In this document: positions 28,090 to 36,313 of the stretch, in pieces | Layout: every line of letters begins with the position of its first letter | Numbering within the stretch: position 1 is the first letter of the stretch | Assembly: GCF_030915445.1 (NCBI RefSeq) | Contig: NZ_CP133264.1 | Coordinates: 5,427,208 to 5,491,207 of the forward strand | From: Clostridium sp. OS1-26 | GTDB lineage: Bacteria > Bacillota > Clostridia > Clostridiales > Clostridiaceae | Direction of reading: 5' to 3' | Length of the DNA stretch: 64,000 nt | Made by a program: the position numbers and the translations under genes | The notes under the pieces: generated by a model | Told to the model about the DNA's origin: nothing | The model's database searches: none | Seen by the model: only the letters and a program-made list of their open reading frames with translations

Positions 28090-28242
28090 TTAATTAGTTA
28101 ACAATGAGTCAATTCTTATTTTTGCAGCTTTCATTGCAACAGCTGACATATCTTCACTATTTCCTATACTTATCGCTGCATTAACATAAACTTTTACTGC
28201 TGGATCTGCCACTGCCAATACTTTTAACTCTCTATTACTCAT
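28090..28242 (-). CDS. Small 50-aa protein following the aldolase, unknown function
   Basis: ATG 28242 lies 8 bp past the aldolase stop with AGTAGGGG just upstream, so coupled translation is likely. The sequence begins MSNRELKVLAVADPAVKVYV and is a mix of short strand and helix. The frame is open further upstream inside the aldolase gene, but the aldolase's own C-terminus (SPSQVEELSG) looks natural, so this is not a frameshifted tail. No family recognised. Confidence 0.55.
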   Translation of the reverse strand: MSNRELKVLAVADPAVKVYVNAAISIGNSEDMSAVAMKAAKIRIDSLLTN

Positions 28243-28249
28243 AAAGCCC

Positions 28250-28918
28250 CTACTTTCCATTTGAATTGCTTCTGGCACCTGATAATTCTTCAACTTGACT
28301 AGGTGATAGTTCATTTTGTTTTCCGATTATATAGCCTGTATACAGAAGTATACTAGCATAATATTCTACTGATTCCATCCTATAATAAGCTTGGTAAATA
28401 TCTTTTCCCCAGCTTAGGGCACCGTGGTTTGCCAAAAGTACAGCATTATGTGTTTTGCAGTAAGGCGCTATTGAATCAGGAACAGCTTGTGTTCCAGGAG
28501 TAGCATAGCGAGCTACTGGAACTGTTCCCAATTGAACAATTCCCTCTGGCAGAATTGGTTTATCCAAGCTAATTCCAGCAATTGAAAAAGAAGTAGCAAT
28601 TGGAGGATGTGCATGAGTTACTGCCATAATATCAGGGTTTTCTTTATAAACACGCAAATGCATTTTCAATTCGGAGGTTGGTTTTAGTTTTCCTTCTATT
28701 ATGTTACCATCCATATCCGTCTTTACCATCATGTCAGTGCTCATAAAACCTTTAGATACACCTGTAGGAGTTACCCATATGGTATTAGGGCCAACTTTGC
28801 AGCTAACATTCCCATCATTTGCTGCTACAAACCCTTTTTCATATATTCTTCGTCCAATATCCACTATTGACTCCCTAGCTTCGGAATCAGAAGAGTAATT
28901 GATACCTTGGATAATCAT
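28250..28918 (-). CDS. Class II aldolase, predicted 5-methylthioribulose-/5-deoxyribulose-1-phosphate aldolase
   Basis: 222 aa, FucA/AraD fold. The catalytic/metal residues are present: E83 in PTSELKMH, H102 and H104 in VTHAHPP, and H165 in LLANHGALSWG. In a DHAP shunt this enzyme cleaves the ribulose-1-phosphate made by MtnK and MtnA to DHAP plus (methylthio)acetaldehyde. MtnB dehydratase belongs to the same superfamily and is the alternative. Absence of later methionine-salvage genes favours aldolase. It has its own promoter at 29010. Confidence 0.8.
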   Translation of the reverse strand: MIIQGINYSSDSEARESIVDIGRRIYEKGFVAANDGNVSCKVGPNTIWVTPTGVSKGFMSTDMMVKTDMDGNIIEGKLKPTSELKMHLRVYKENPDIMAVTHAHPPIATSFSIAGISLDKPILPEGIVQLGTVPVARYATPGTQAVPDSIAPYCKTHNAVLLANHGALSWGKDIYQAYYRMESVEYYASILLYTGYIIGKQNELSPSQVEELSGARSNSNGK

Positions 28919-29009
28919 TTTATATCACCTCATTATATATTTGTTCTTATTCATTTTGTAATCCCTCTGTATAAAAGCAATTTTTCCCAACCCATAATAA
29001 TGAGTTTAT

Positions 29010-29038
29010 ATTATAATTTATTCTTACCCTGTTGTTAA
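29010..29038 (-). promoter_or_regulatory. Sigma-A promoter of the aldolase gene
   Basis: TTAACA (29033-29038), 17-bp spacer, TATAAT (29010-29015). The leader of about 85 nt shows no SAM-riboswitch motifs. Confidence 0.75.
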
Positions 29039-29087
29039 AATACACGTAAATTAAATAAAAAACTGGCTTAATCTTAAATATATCCTT

Positions 29088-29276
29088 TCAATTAGACAAA
29101 AGAAAAACAGCCACATAAAGTTTAAGATAAAAACATATATTTACATAAAGCATTATTAAAAAATTACAAAAGTAACTTCTATTTTCTTCAATCATATTTT
29201 TATTCATAATTGAAGTAGAAAGTACTTCTCCAGCTTTTATTAAAGCACTTTCAACTCTTTCTTTTATGTTCTGCAT
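29088..29276 (-). CDS. Possible small membrane protein, unknown
   Basis: 62 codons, ATG 29276 with GGAG about 9 nt upstream. N-terminal amphipathic segment (QNIKERVESALIKAGEVL) and a hydrophobic C-terminus. No family recognised, and the second half could be chance. Confidence 0.3.
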   Translation of the reverse strand: MQNIKERVESALIKAGEVLSTSIMNKNMIEENRSYFCNFLIMLYVNICFYLKLYVAVFLLSN

Positions 29277-29403
29277 CTCAATAACTCCACGTTATTTCTG
29301 ATAAACTTAATTCATAGAAACTTTTCCTATAATTAAAGAATATTTTATTAGTTTAATGTAAAAATTATGATTGTCTAAAAAATAATAAGTGGAGGTTATT
29401 ACC

Positions 29404-29583
29404 ATGGATAAAGTACGCGCAAAGGAAATTGCTTCATCAACAATTATGGCTGATGTAACACATAATGGAACACGAATTTACATCGAAAGTGTAGACGACA
29501 ATAAAGAGACTGCTAAAATACATCCTCTAAACAACCCTAAAAGTGAACAAGAGGTCTCTTTAACTGATCTAATGGAACATTAA
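29404..29583 (+). CDS. sspH: Small acid-soluble spore protein, H-type
   Basis: 59 aa from ATG 29404 (RBS GTGGAGGT). SspH-family pattern: MDKVRAKEIASS, then HNGTRIYIESVD, KIHPLNNPKSEQEVSLTDL. H-type SASPs are minor spore-core proteins made in the forespore. The five codons upstream in frame lie over the RBS and are not used. It shows that the organism sporulates. Confidence 0.92.
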   Translation: MDKVRAKEIASSTIMADVTHNGTRIYIESVDDNKETAKIHPLNNPKSEQEVSLTDLMEH

Positions 29584-29588
29584 ATAAC

Positions 29589-29621
29589 AAGGCAACTATT
29601 TTCATAAAAAATAGTTGCCTG
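29589..29621 (+). terminator. Terminator of sspH
   Basis: Stem AGGCAACTATTTT/AAAATAGTTGCCT with a short loop, immediately after the sspH stop. Confidence 0.85.
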
Positions 29622-29690
29622 TATTATGTATAAATATATTATATGGTTCATCATTAGAAATGCAAATTAGAATATTGTTTATTAGCATTA

Positions 29691-30380
29691 CTAAATATTT
29701 AGTAATGCATTTGAAATTTCCTCAAGTCTTTCATCAGTTATACCAAGTTTTTTCTTAAATCTTTCATCTTCCATTCTTGCAATAATTATCTTGTTAGGAG
29801 ATATTTCCTTAATAATATTTTTTATCTTCTGAATTGATTCTTCATCATCGTTATAGCCCTTAATGATAGTAATTTCAAATATAAATTTCCCTTCGTATTG
29901 CTTATTAAAGGAAACCATGTTTGAAATATATTCTGCTAACGTATAACCTTCAATCGGTCTTTGGACTTTTTGAAAATCTTCTTCTGTTATTACTTTTATC
30001 TCTCCAACAACCTCATCACATTTATTAGCAATTTTTATATATTCATCTCTGCCTAGTAAATATCCATTAGAAAGCAGTCTTACAGGTAAACCTTTTACTT
30101 TGATAAAGTCAACAATATCACCAATTTTATCATTTACTAAGGCTTCTCCTTTTGAGTTAATAAAGATTAATTCTGCTTTTGTATTCTCCATCATGCTTTC
30201 TAGTTCTTTCAATGAACTATCTATTTCATCAAATGACTTTTGGGTATCTACCTTATTTTGCGACCTTCCAATAGGACAAAATATACAGTCAAAGTTACAA
30301 TGCTTTTCTGGAAGTATGTTAACTTCCAGTACCCTTCTTCCATCTTCAATATAATTATCTTTATAACTGAAACCACCCAT
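29691..30380 (-). CDS. Radical SAM protein, function unknown
   Basis: 229 aa. The iron-sulfur motif CX3CX2C is CNFDCIFCPIG at about residues 31-41. A partial TIM barrel follows (ELIFINSKGEALVN, VRLLSNGYLL). No SPASM or extra cysteine cluster, so it is a minimal radical SAM enzyme. ATG 30380 chosen over the GTG at 30383; AAAGGAG lies upstream. An array of 75-bp dual-hairpin repeats occupies its leader. Substrate unknown. Confidence 0.85.
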   Translation of the reverse strand: MGGFSYKDNYIEDGRRVLEVNILPEKHCNFDCIFCPIGRSQNKVDTQKSFDEIDSSLKELESMMENTKAELIFINSKGEALVNDKIGDIVDFIKVKGLPVRLLSNGYLLGRDEYIKIANKCDEVVGEIKVITEEDFQKVQRPIEGYTLAEYISNMVSFNKQYEGKFIFEITIIKGYNDDEESIQKIKNIIKEISPNKIIIARMEDERFKKKLGITDERLEEISNALLNI

Positions 30381-30400
30381 CACCTTTTTCTCCTTTCTTA

Positions 30401-30620
30401 CGACACTGGGTAGTCTATCTCACTAGTTCTCACCAGTAGACTACCCGTTAAAGTCCATTTAGGACTTTATCTTGCGACCACGGGGCAACCTAATCTTGCT
30501 CGCTCCCGCTTGCAGGTTGCCCGTTAAAGTCCATTTAGACCTTTGGCTTCGCCCACGGGGCGACCTAATCTTGCTCGCTCCCGCTCGCAGGTTGCCCGTT
30601 AAAGGTCATTTAGACCTTTA
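30401..30620 (-). repeat. Three tandem 75-bp dual-hairpin units
   Basis: The GGG stem starts at about 30406, 30481 and 30556, an exact 75-bp period. Each unit has a long stem, a loop with the CTCGCTCCCGCT core (units 2 and 3), the stem's complement and CCCGTTAAA. A small hairpin of the AAAGTCCATTTAGGACTTT type follows. Stem 1 is GGGTAGTCTA/TAGACTACCC in unit 1 and GGGCAACCT/AGGTTGCCC in unit 2, so both arms changed together. It fills the gap between the B3/B4 gene and the radical SAM gene. Confidence 0.88.
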
Positions 30621-30631
30621 ACCTCCTCAAA

Positions 30632-31339
30632 TTACATTATTAATACTTCTTTATTGTTAATATCAAGAATTGAAATGTTACATGTTCCACCTAAGTTATC
30701 CTGTACCATTTTTGCTAAATCTTTTAAAGCATTCTCAAACTCTTTTAATCTTCTTTCATCAATTAATTCAATGCACAAAAAAGCATTCTTTGTATTTTCA
30801 GTGAGCATTGTTCTTACTGATTCGCGCCAATTAAAGCACCTGCAAATTGCTCCTTCATTATCTTTATATACTATTTCACCTTCATATGGTGGTGCATTTT
30901 CATCCGTTCCTAATGTAACAAATTTTTCATTTCCAACTGCCTTAGTCAATCTTATATTCCCAACAAATGTATCGATATCTTCACCACCACAGGGCAATCC
31001 ATATCTTAATGAAATAGAGTTGTAAATATCAACCAGAGGATTAATAGTTCCTAAATGGTTTCCATTATGCACACGCTTTAGTAATGCCTCAATCGATGAC
31101 CTTGCACCTTTCTTTGTTTTAAATTTTTGAAACGCCTCTCTCCATACTTTTATAACTTCGTTACTACTGAATTCTGCATTATGTAGATGGTTTAAAGCTT
31201 CTTTTTCTGCTTTTGAAATCATTTCCTTATATTGTTCTTCATCTTTTATAGAGTTATCTATGCCATGGCAAGCAACAACACCAATCCTTGCATTGGGAAA
31301 TAGGTTCCAAAAGTCATCTTCAGTAACAAATTTTTTCAT
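30632..31339 (-). CDS. B3/B4 tRNA-binding domain protein
   Basis: 235 aa from ATG 31339 (RBS GAGGAGGT). It resembles the B3/B4 domain of phenylalanyl-tRNA synthetase beta chain as a stand-alone protein: EVIKVWREAFQKFKTKKGARSS, INPLVDIYNSISLRYGLPCGGEDID and ICRCFNWRESVRTM. In PheRS this domain binds or edits aminoacyl-tRNA, and solo versions may act in trans. The guanidine-I riboswitch in its leader links it to guanidine stress, which is the striking point. The biochemical role is not known to me. Confidence 0.83.
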   Translation of the reverse strand: MKKFVTEDDFWNLFPNARIGVVACHGIDNSIKDEEQYKEMISKAEKEALNHLHNAEFSSNEVIKVWREAFQKFKTKKGARSSIEALLKRVHNGNHLGTINPLVDIYNSISLRYGLPCGGEDIDTFVGNIRLTKAVGNEKFVTLGTDENAPPYEGEIVYKDNEGAICRCFNWRESVRTMLTENTKNAFLCIELIDERRLKEFENALKDLAKMVQDNLGGTCNISILDINNKEVLIM

Positions 31340-31364
31340 TAGAATATACCTCCTCAACAATAAA

Positions 31365-31410
31365 AAATAAAAAAGCCATAGAAATATTATTAAATATCTC
31401 CCAGGCTTTT
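31365..31410 (-). terminator. Riboswitch-controlled terminator
   Basis: AAAAGCC (31404-31410) pairs with GGCTTTT (31371-31377), with inner pairing AATATT, then a T run. The 5' arm is the conserved AAAAGCC of the aptamer, so ligand binding should prevent termination. Confidence 0.8.
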
Positions 31411-31481
31411 ATCCTTCCGTGTACACAGTCAACTGTGAGTTTTCTCTCGGACCTGCCAGTTACAAACTGCGGAACCCTAGA
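31397..31481 (-). promoter_or_regulatory. Guanidine-I (ykkC subtype 1) riboswitch
   Basis: The minus strand shows the conserved blocks in order: CTAGGGTTCCGC, GGTCCGAGAGAAAA, ACACGG and GGATAAAAGCCTGGGAGA. The GAGAG and GGGAGA blocks match the guanidine subtype rather than the PRPP or ppGpp subtypes. A candidate promoter TTGTAA-17-TATTTA lies just upstream (about 31485-31515). Confidence 0.9.
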
Positions 31482-31655
31482 AAACTTAAATATATAATTA
31501 AATTATGATTTACAAGTTTAAAATTATAAACTAATTTTAGCACAATATTAAGATTTAATCAACTATATGTCTTCCTTCGCAAAATTTTACTATTCTATTA
31601 ACGATATCTTTCTTCTTTGCTAAATCCCAGCCTAATAATAAAACTATGTGAATAA

Positions 31656-31690
31656 AAAGTGTCATCATTTACCACATTGATGACACTTTC
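31656..31690. terminator. Strong palindromic hairpin, probable terminator of the SF0329 gene
   Basis: AAAGTGTCATCA/TGATGACACTTT, 12 bp. It stands alone in the 31490-31846 intergenic region, 157 bp past the SF0329 stop. Confidence 0.55.
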
Positions 31691-31846
31691 TAAATCGAAA
31701 TATTGAAAATTATAATGTACATTTTATATACATAAACTCCCCATTATTAGCCTAATGAGAATTACTACATTTTGTCCAATTAATATGGATAATTGGAAGC
31801 TGATAAATTAAATTTATACTACCTTTTACTGAACATAGATTAGGAA

Positions 31847-32428
31847 TCAGTTCCCCATATCAAGAGTACTAAGCCGCAATTCATAAAAATACTGTACAAT
31901 TGGGTGCTTCAACTTCATTTTCTCGGCCATGTTTAAAAGTCGCTTTTTTCCCACTCGTCTGTCCACCAAGGCCAAAATATTCAATAAGATATCATTACTC
32001 TCTAGACTTTCCTCTATAGAAATAGTTAAAAATCTATTTGCTACAACATTAAAATTTGATTTGCTTAATGCTGCCTGTACGGATAACATTTCCTTTGCAT
32101 ATTCTGATATTTTTCTATTTCTTGCAATTACTTTTAACCGATCCTCTGGGACTGTCCCATTTGTATCTTTTCTGACCGTTTCAATTTCCTCACTATTTAT
32201 AGAAATTTGAATATCCGAATCATCCTTTATTTCCTGCTCTGTCTGATACCATCTGATTAAGGTGCTTGTATCACTCATATTGAATATGTTCTTTTTATCT
32301 ACTTTAATATAGCATTGCCCCGCTTTATCAGATAAATATCGGTAGCTAGTGGCACTATATTCTACCCTGCCATATAATGCAGGGCAAAGAAAACTCTCTA
32401 GACTTTGCTTCATTTTGCTCCAAGCCAT
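31847..32428 (-). CDS. SF0329 family protein, unknown function
   Basis: 193 aa. The N-terminus (WSKMKQSLESFLCPALYGRVEY, TSYRYL, GQCYIKVDKKNIFNM) fits the SF0329 family of uncharacterised Firmicute and enterobacterial proteins. No membrane segment or signal. RBS AGGAGGG. No functional partner nearby. Confidence 0.78.
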   Translation of the reverse strand: MAWSKMKQSLESFLCPALYGRVEYSATSYRYLSDKAGQCYIKVDKKNIFNMSDTSTLIRWYQTEQEIKDDSDIQISINSEEIETVRKDTNGTVPEDRLKVIARNRKISEYAKEMLSVQAALSKSNFNVVANRFLTISIEESLESNDILLNILALVDRRVGKKRLLNMAEKMKLKHPIVQYFYELRLSTLDMGN

Positions 32429-32752
32429 GAATCCCTCCTATGAATTAACATCCTAAATTAATTTACAATTTGACCACTCTACCATTAAAGTATTAACTTC
32501 TGATTATTAGCCTAACTGGTAGATATATAGCATACCAATTTTTATAGATAATGTGAAGTTCAACTATACCTAGAAACCTCACATTACCTATGATACGGTT
32601 TTCAATTAAATTATGCAATTTTATTATTGTGTGATTTGCAGTACGCCTGAGACATTGTACCTGTCCCCTGTCCATATAAACATATAGAAATTCGGACTTT
32701 AAGGCACATTGGATTTTCTAATGTGCCTTATTAGCTAAAACATATATTATAT
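32429..32752. other. Intergenic region with one hairpin
   Basis: A stem AAGGCACATT/AATGTGCCTT at about 32700-32731 lies past the mutase stop and may end that gene. A 60-codon minus-strand frame (32493-32675) has no RBS or recognisable family and I do not call it. Confidence 0.5.
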
Positions 32753-34093
32753 TTACTTAAACTCTCCAAGTATACTTTTAAGTTTAGATAGCTTTTTCTC
32801 AAGCAAATCTTCGCTGTTTGCTTCAACCACCAGCCTAAGATATGGCTCAGTATTGGACATTCTCACGTTAAACCACCAGTCTTTGAATTCTATCCTGTAG
32901 CCATCAAAGTCGTAGAATGCTACTGCTATTTCCTTTTGTGTGAGTTCATTTTTTAATCTTTCCATGGCTTCATCTTTTTGCTCTATGCGAAAGTTGATCT
33001 CCCCTGAATTAGGGTATTTCCTTATGGAATCAATCAATTCGGAAAAAAGCCTTCCTTCTTTTTTTACTCTACTTATTACATTCAATGATATGAGGCTTGC
33101 AAAAATTCCAGAGTCACAGTTGAAGAAGTCCCGGAAGTAGTAATGGCCTGCAAGCTCGCCTCCAAAGATACCCTTTATCTCTCTGAGCTTTACCTTTGCA
33201 AAAGCATGCCCCACCTTCCACATATGAGGCTCGCCTCCCAATTTCGTTATGCATTCCGAAACTGCCTTTGATGTCCTGATATCATAAAGAACATTACCCT
33301 TTTCCCTTTCAAGGTAGTACATGCCAATTACAGCAATCATAATATCCGGCGGAATAAATCTCCCCTTCTCATCAACAAAAACAACTCTATCCCCATCACC
33401 ATCGTATATAACCCCTGCATCACATTTGTTTTCAACAACTGCTCTTTGGAGATCTACTACATTTTTTTCGTCTAGAGGATTGGGTTCGTGGTTGGGAAAT
33501 GTACCATCCAGTGTATCAAATATGTAATGGGGTGATGTTCCCAATATATCCCTTATAATCAAAGAAGTCATGCCATTGGAGCAGTCAACTGCTATGGAAA
33601 GACTCGAGAGGTCCAGCATATGTATTCTTTGAAAATTAATATATTCCTCTCTTATTTTAAAATCTACTACCTTTCCCTTTTTACCTGCTACTTCTATTTT
33701 ATTATTTCTTACCATGCTCTCAAGCTCAGCAAGGCCTGAATCAATTCCAACGGGCAAGGCACCTGTTCTGGAAATCTTAAGCCCATTATATTCCTTAGGG
33801 TTATGAGATGCTGTTATCTGTATCGACGCATCAAACCCGTGCCTGGCTGTTGCAAAATAAACCATTGGAGTTGTGGACAATCCTATGTTATAAACATCTG
33901 CCCCACTGTCGGTTATACCCTTTGAAAGGTATTCGAATACCTTATCCGACGACACCCTGCAGTCGCGGCCTACAAGCACTTTATCAGCTTTCAGAAGTCT
34001 AGGGATAAAATATCCTATCCTGTACACATCGTCCCTACTAAACTCTTTGTTGTAGATACCCCTTATGTCGTATGCCTTAAATATACCACTCAT
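32753..34093 (-). CDS. Phosphomannomutase/phosphoglucomutase
   Basis: 446 aa alpha-D-phosphohexomutase. Four domains with FKAYDIRGIYN at the start, the phosphoserine loop ITASHNPKEYNGLK, the metal loop YDGDGDRVVF, the sugar loop GGELAGHYYF and the C-terminal phosphate loop VRMSNTEPYLRL. It interconverts hexose-1- and -6-phosphates, feeding nucleotide sugars for surface polymers. RBS AAGGAGGAAGG. Monocistronic. Confidence 0.92.
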   Translation of the reverse strand: MSGIFKAYDIRGIYNKEFSRDDVYRIGYFIPRLLKADKVLVGRDCRVSSDKVFEYLSKGITDSGADVYNIGLSTTPMVYFATARHGFDASIQITASHNPKEYNGLKISRTGALPVGIDSGLAELESMVRNNKIEVAGKKGKVVDFKIREEYINFQRIHMLDLSSLSIAVDCSNGMTSLIIRDILGTSPHYIFDTLDGTFPNHEPNPLDEKNVVDLQRAVVENKCDAGVIYDGDGDRVVFVDEKGRFIPPDIMIAVIGMYYLEREKGNVLYDIRTSKAVSECITKLGGEPHMWKVGHAFAKVKLREIKGIFGGELAGHYYFRDFFNCDSGIFASLISLNVISRVKKEGRLFSELIDSIRKYPNSGEINFRIEQKDEAMERLKNELTQKEIAVAFYDFDGYRIEFKDWWFNVRMSNTEPYLRLVVEANSEDLLEKKLSKLKSILGEFK

Positions 34094-34215
34094 AATTCCT
34101 TCCTCCTTGCTAATACATCATTGAAAATTCTTTACTACGGCAAGCATAGTGCCCTTAATCAAAACGCTGAAAATTAAGGTACAATAATACTATTATTTGT
34201 TGATAGCCTTTTGTT

Positions 34216-34752
34216 ATGCTTTTTCTATACCAGTCTATTTCTTTTCTACAAACACAGCTCTTCATATATTGTATAATAACTATTTTTCTTAATTGTGCAT
34301 TAAGATTATCTGAGTTAGCTAGTTTAAACATAGACCAAGTAAATAATGATATTTTATCTGTAGTCGGTAAAGGTAATAAAAAACGTAAAATTTTTCTAAC
34401 ACCTGCTGCTAAAAAAGCTATTAATAATTGGCTACATATTAGAAATTCCATTAAAATTTCTGACAATGCTCTATTTATATCCAGAAATAATAAACGTATT
34501 ACTACAAAGGCTATCCAAAACATTGTAAAAAAATATGTTATTTCTTCTGGACTTGACACAAATTCTATATCAACGCATAAACTTCGTCACACAGCTGCTA
34601 CTCTTATGTATAAATATGGCAGAGTAGATATTCGTTCTCTACAACAAATCCTTGGTCATGAAAGTGTTGCTACAACTGATATATACACATATCGATGATC
34701 ATCAATTACAATCTGCGATAAACTCTAATCCATTAGCAATGATGTTTAATTA
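34216..34752 (+). pseudogene. Tyrosine recombinase/integrase remnant (XerC/D type), N-truncated and frameshifted
   Basis: The catalytic domain is readable: Arg in NCALRLSELASLNI, HKLRH (H-x-x-R), LGHESVATTDIYT. The N-terminal DNA-binding domain is missing; the sequence before about 34270 does not fit the family. Near 34690 the frame is lost. Shifting by one base restores IDDHQLQSAINSNPLAMMFN and a stop at 34750-34752, the expected tail with the Tyr region damaged. No RBS. An imperfect inverted pair (ATGTGAT arms, 34777-34816) lies just past it. A dead mobile-element gene. Confidence 0.8.
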
Positions 34753-34941
34753 ACCTTGTTTATTATCTGCTATACAATGTGATAGCGTATATTTTATGAA
34801 TTAGCATACATCACATATGTCCAATTTTACGTACAATTATAAGTTACACCAAGCCTTCTTAATTTCACTACCTACAACAAGTTATATCTTAATTAATTGC
34901 CCTTGTAACAGAAAATAGGAAAAATACGAATTTTTGATTTT

Positions 34942-35109
34942 TTACTCAATTATAGCAATATCATTATCTGTAATTATTATGGCTTGATTGTCCGTTAATT
35001 TAATATTAGGACAATCACTTGTATTTAAATATCCACATTCTGTACCTTCTTCTGCGTGAACAATGTTTTTATTAGTAAATCCAGTAGGTGTTAATATCAA
35101 ATTTTGCAT
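34942..35109 (-). CDS. Small 55-aa protein, unknown
   Basis: ATG 35109 has RBS TTAGGAGAG. The protein begins MQNLILTPTGFTNKN, has two cysteines (CGYLNTSDCPN) and ends in a beta-like, acidic tail. No signal or helix. Not recognised. It sits among decayed mobile DNA, so it could be cargo. Confidence 0.5.
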   Translation of the reverse strand: MQNLILTPTGFTNKNIVHAEEGTECGYLNTSDCPNIKLTDNQAIIITDNDIAIIE

Positions 35110-35369
35110 ATTTAACTCTCCTAATTTTTTATAGTAAAAATGTGTCACTATAAATTACAGTTTTCACGTTTTATCTTACTATTACGACACTTTTTGAATC
35201 ATAATAAATAAGGTATTGAACTTCCTATTTTAAACATAATCTACTGTACTATATATTCTACAAATAATGCTATTTGCCTTTATTTTTATGGGCAAAACTA
35301 CATAATTAGCATATAAAATCCATTAGGGAGCTGTTATTGCGCCTGCCTCATTTGACAGCTAAAAATTCT

Positions 35370-35600
35370 TTTCTGCCAGCCTACTTTACAAGTAATATCT
35401 TAAGCTGACCGCTCCCATTCTTTGCCGCAATAAACTCAATAATCCCATTGCTTTCACTATTCTTAGGCAGTGCTCGTCCTTATACAAAAATACCCTCACA
35501 TCTGCATACTGCTCTATACTTCTTTATTCCTCTCAAGTCAAAAAGTATGGCCCTGTTCACCTCGGCACTCTATTACTCTTGAATTTAGTCTACATACACA
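35370..35600 (-). pseudogene. Decayed coding stretch
   Basis: The minus strand reads as protein-like (EVNRAILFDLRGIKKY, then GRALPKNSESNGIIEFIAA) but is broken by an in-frame stop and has no start or RBS. G+C is above the surroundings. Family not recognised. Nothing else is visible in 35110-35633. Confidence 0.35.
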
Positions 35601-35633
35601 TATGCTGCTGTATTGCACCTATTAATAGACCTA

Positions 35634-36248
35634 TCAGGCTTTTTCTTTTTTTGTTTCTTTTTCCCCTAGCCCCTTATAAGCCCCTTCATAGGGGCTTATA
35701 ATTTTCTCATCTCCGTCTACTTCAAAAGTATTTTCTAAATCATAATCTATCTCCTCTTCAATACCTTCATCAACATAGCTTGTGTCAGCTTCAATATCTT
35801 TACAAGCATTTTTCCTGTTGTATTTTACTTCGTCCTCAATATTAACATAAATATCCTTCTCATCACATTCTGTTTTATTTTTAATATTTTCTCCATCACA
35901 ATCTATGTCAACTTCAATATCCTTAAAAATCTCTTCCACAGGATAGTCTCTATCAACACATATTTTATATAGTATATTTCTAAACTCTTTATGTTTAATC
36001 TCTTTAAGTTCTTTGTTTATACAAGCTATTGTATTTTTGCTGCTGCTGAAGTTATATTTCATCCAGTTTAAAATCATAAGCTCTTTAGTTTCTTCACAGT
36101 ATGCGATTTTACCATAACATACAAATCTTTTCAAAAGCTTTTCTATAGTTTCTCTGCTGTATCCTATTTCTGCCTCAACAATTTTTTTGGCTAACTTAAA
36201 TATGCCACATTGAGTGGTTTTAAAATTTGTCATAAGAAAAAAGTGCAT
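35634..36248 (-). pseudogene. Phage replication-organiser-like protein, N-terminally truncated
   Basis: 204 codons. The segment MTNFKTTQCGIFKLAKKI through SSSKNTIACINKEL looks like the conserved second half of the N-terminal domain of phage replisome organisers. Family members normally have roughly 30 more residues first. The C-terminal half is acidic and repetitive (DIEVDIDCDG, DIEADTSYVDEG) and ends GAYKGLGEKETKKEKA. The 5' end abuts, and is overlapped by, the terminator of the dehydrogenase gene, so the junction looks like a deletion or insertion scar. Prophage remnant. Confidence 0.65.
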
Positions 36249-36276
36249 ACAGAATTATTTCCTGCATACACTTTTT
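36236..36276 (-). terminator. Terminator of the 4-hydroxybutyrate dehydrogenase gene
   Basis: Inverted repeat AAAAGTGCATACAG/CTGCATACACTTTT with wobbles, T-rich on the minus strand. Confidence 0.75.
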
Positions 36277-36313
36277 AAATTTATCAAATCTATTCTGCTA
36301 TATATACAGCTTT

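Noticed and set aside
28090..28314. Frameshifted C-terminus of the class II aldolase
   Set aside because: The aldolase ends naturally in its own frame and the downstream ATG has its own RBS.
29010..29038. SAM (S-box) riboswitch expected for a methylthioribose operon
   Set aside because: The 85-nt leader lacks S-box motifs and there is only a plain promoter.
30401..30620. CRISPR array
   Set aside because: Units are adjacent 75-bp repeats with internal hairpins, no spacers and no cas genes.
32493..32675. 60-codon minus-strand frame
   Set aside because: No RBS, no recognisable motif; probably chance.
34155..34559. Minus-strand frame opposite the integrase
   Set aside because: Antisense shadow of the recombinase, whose catalytic motifs are on the plus strand.
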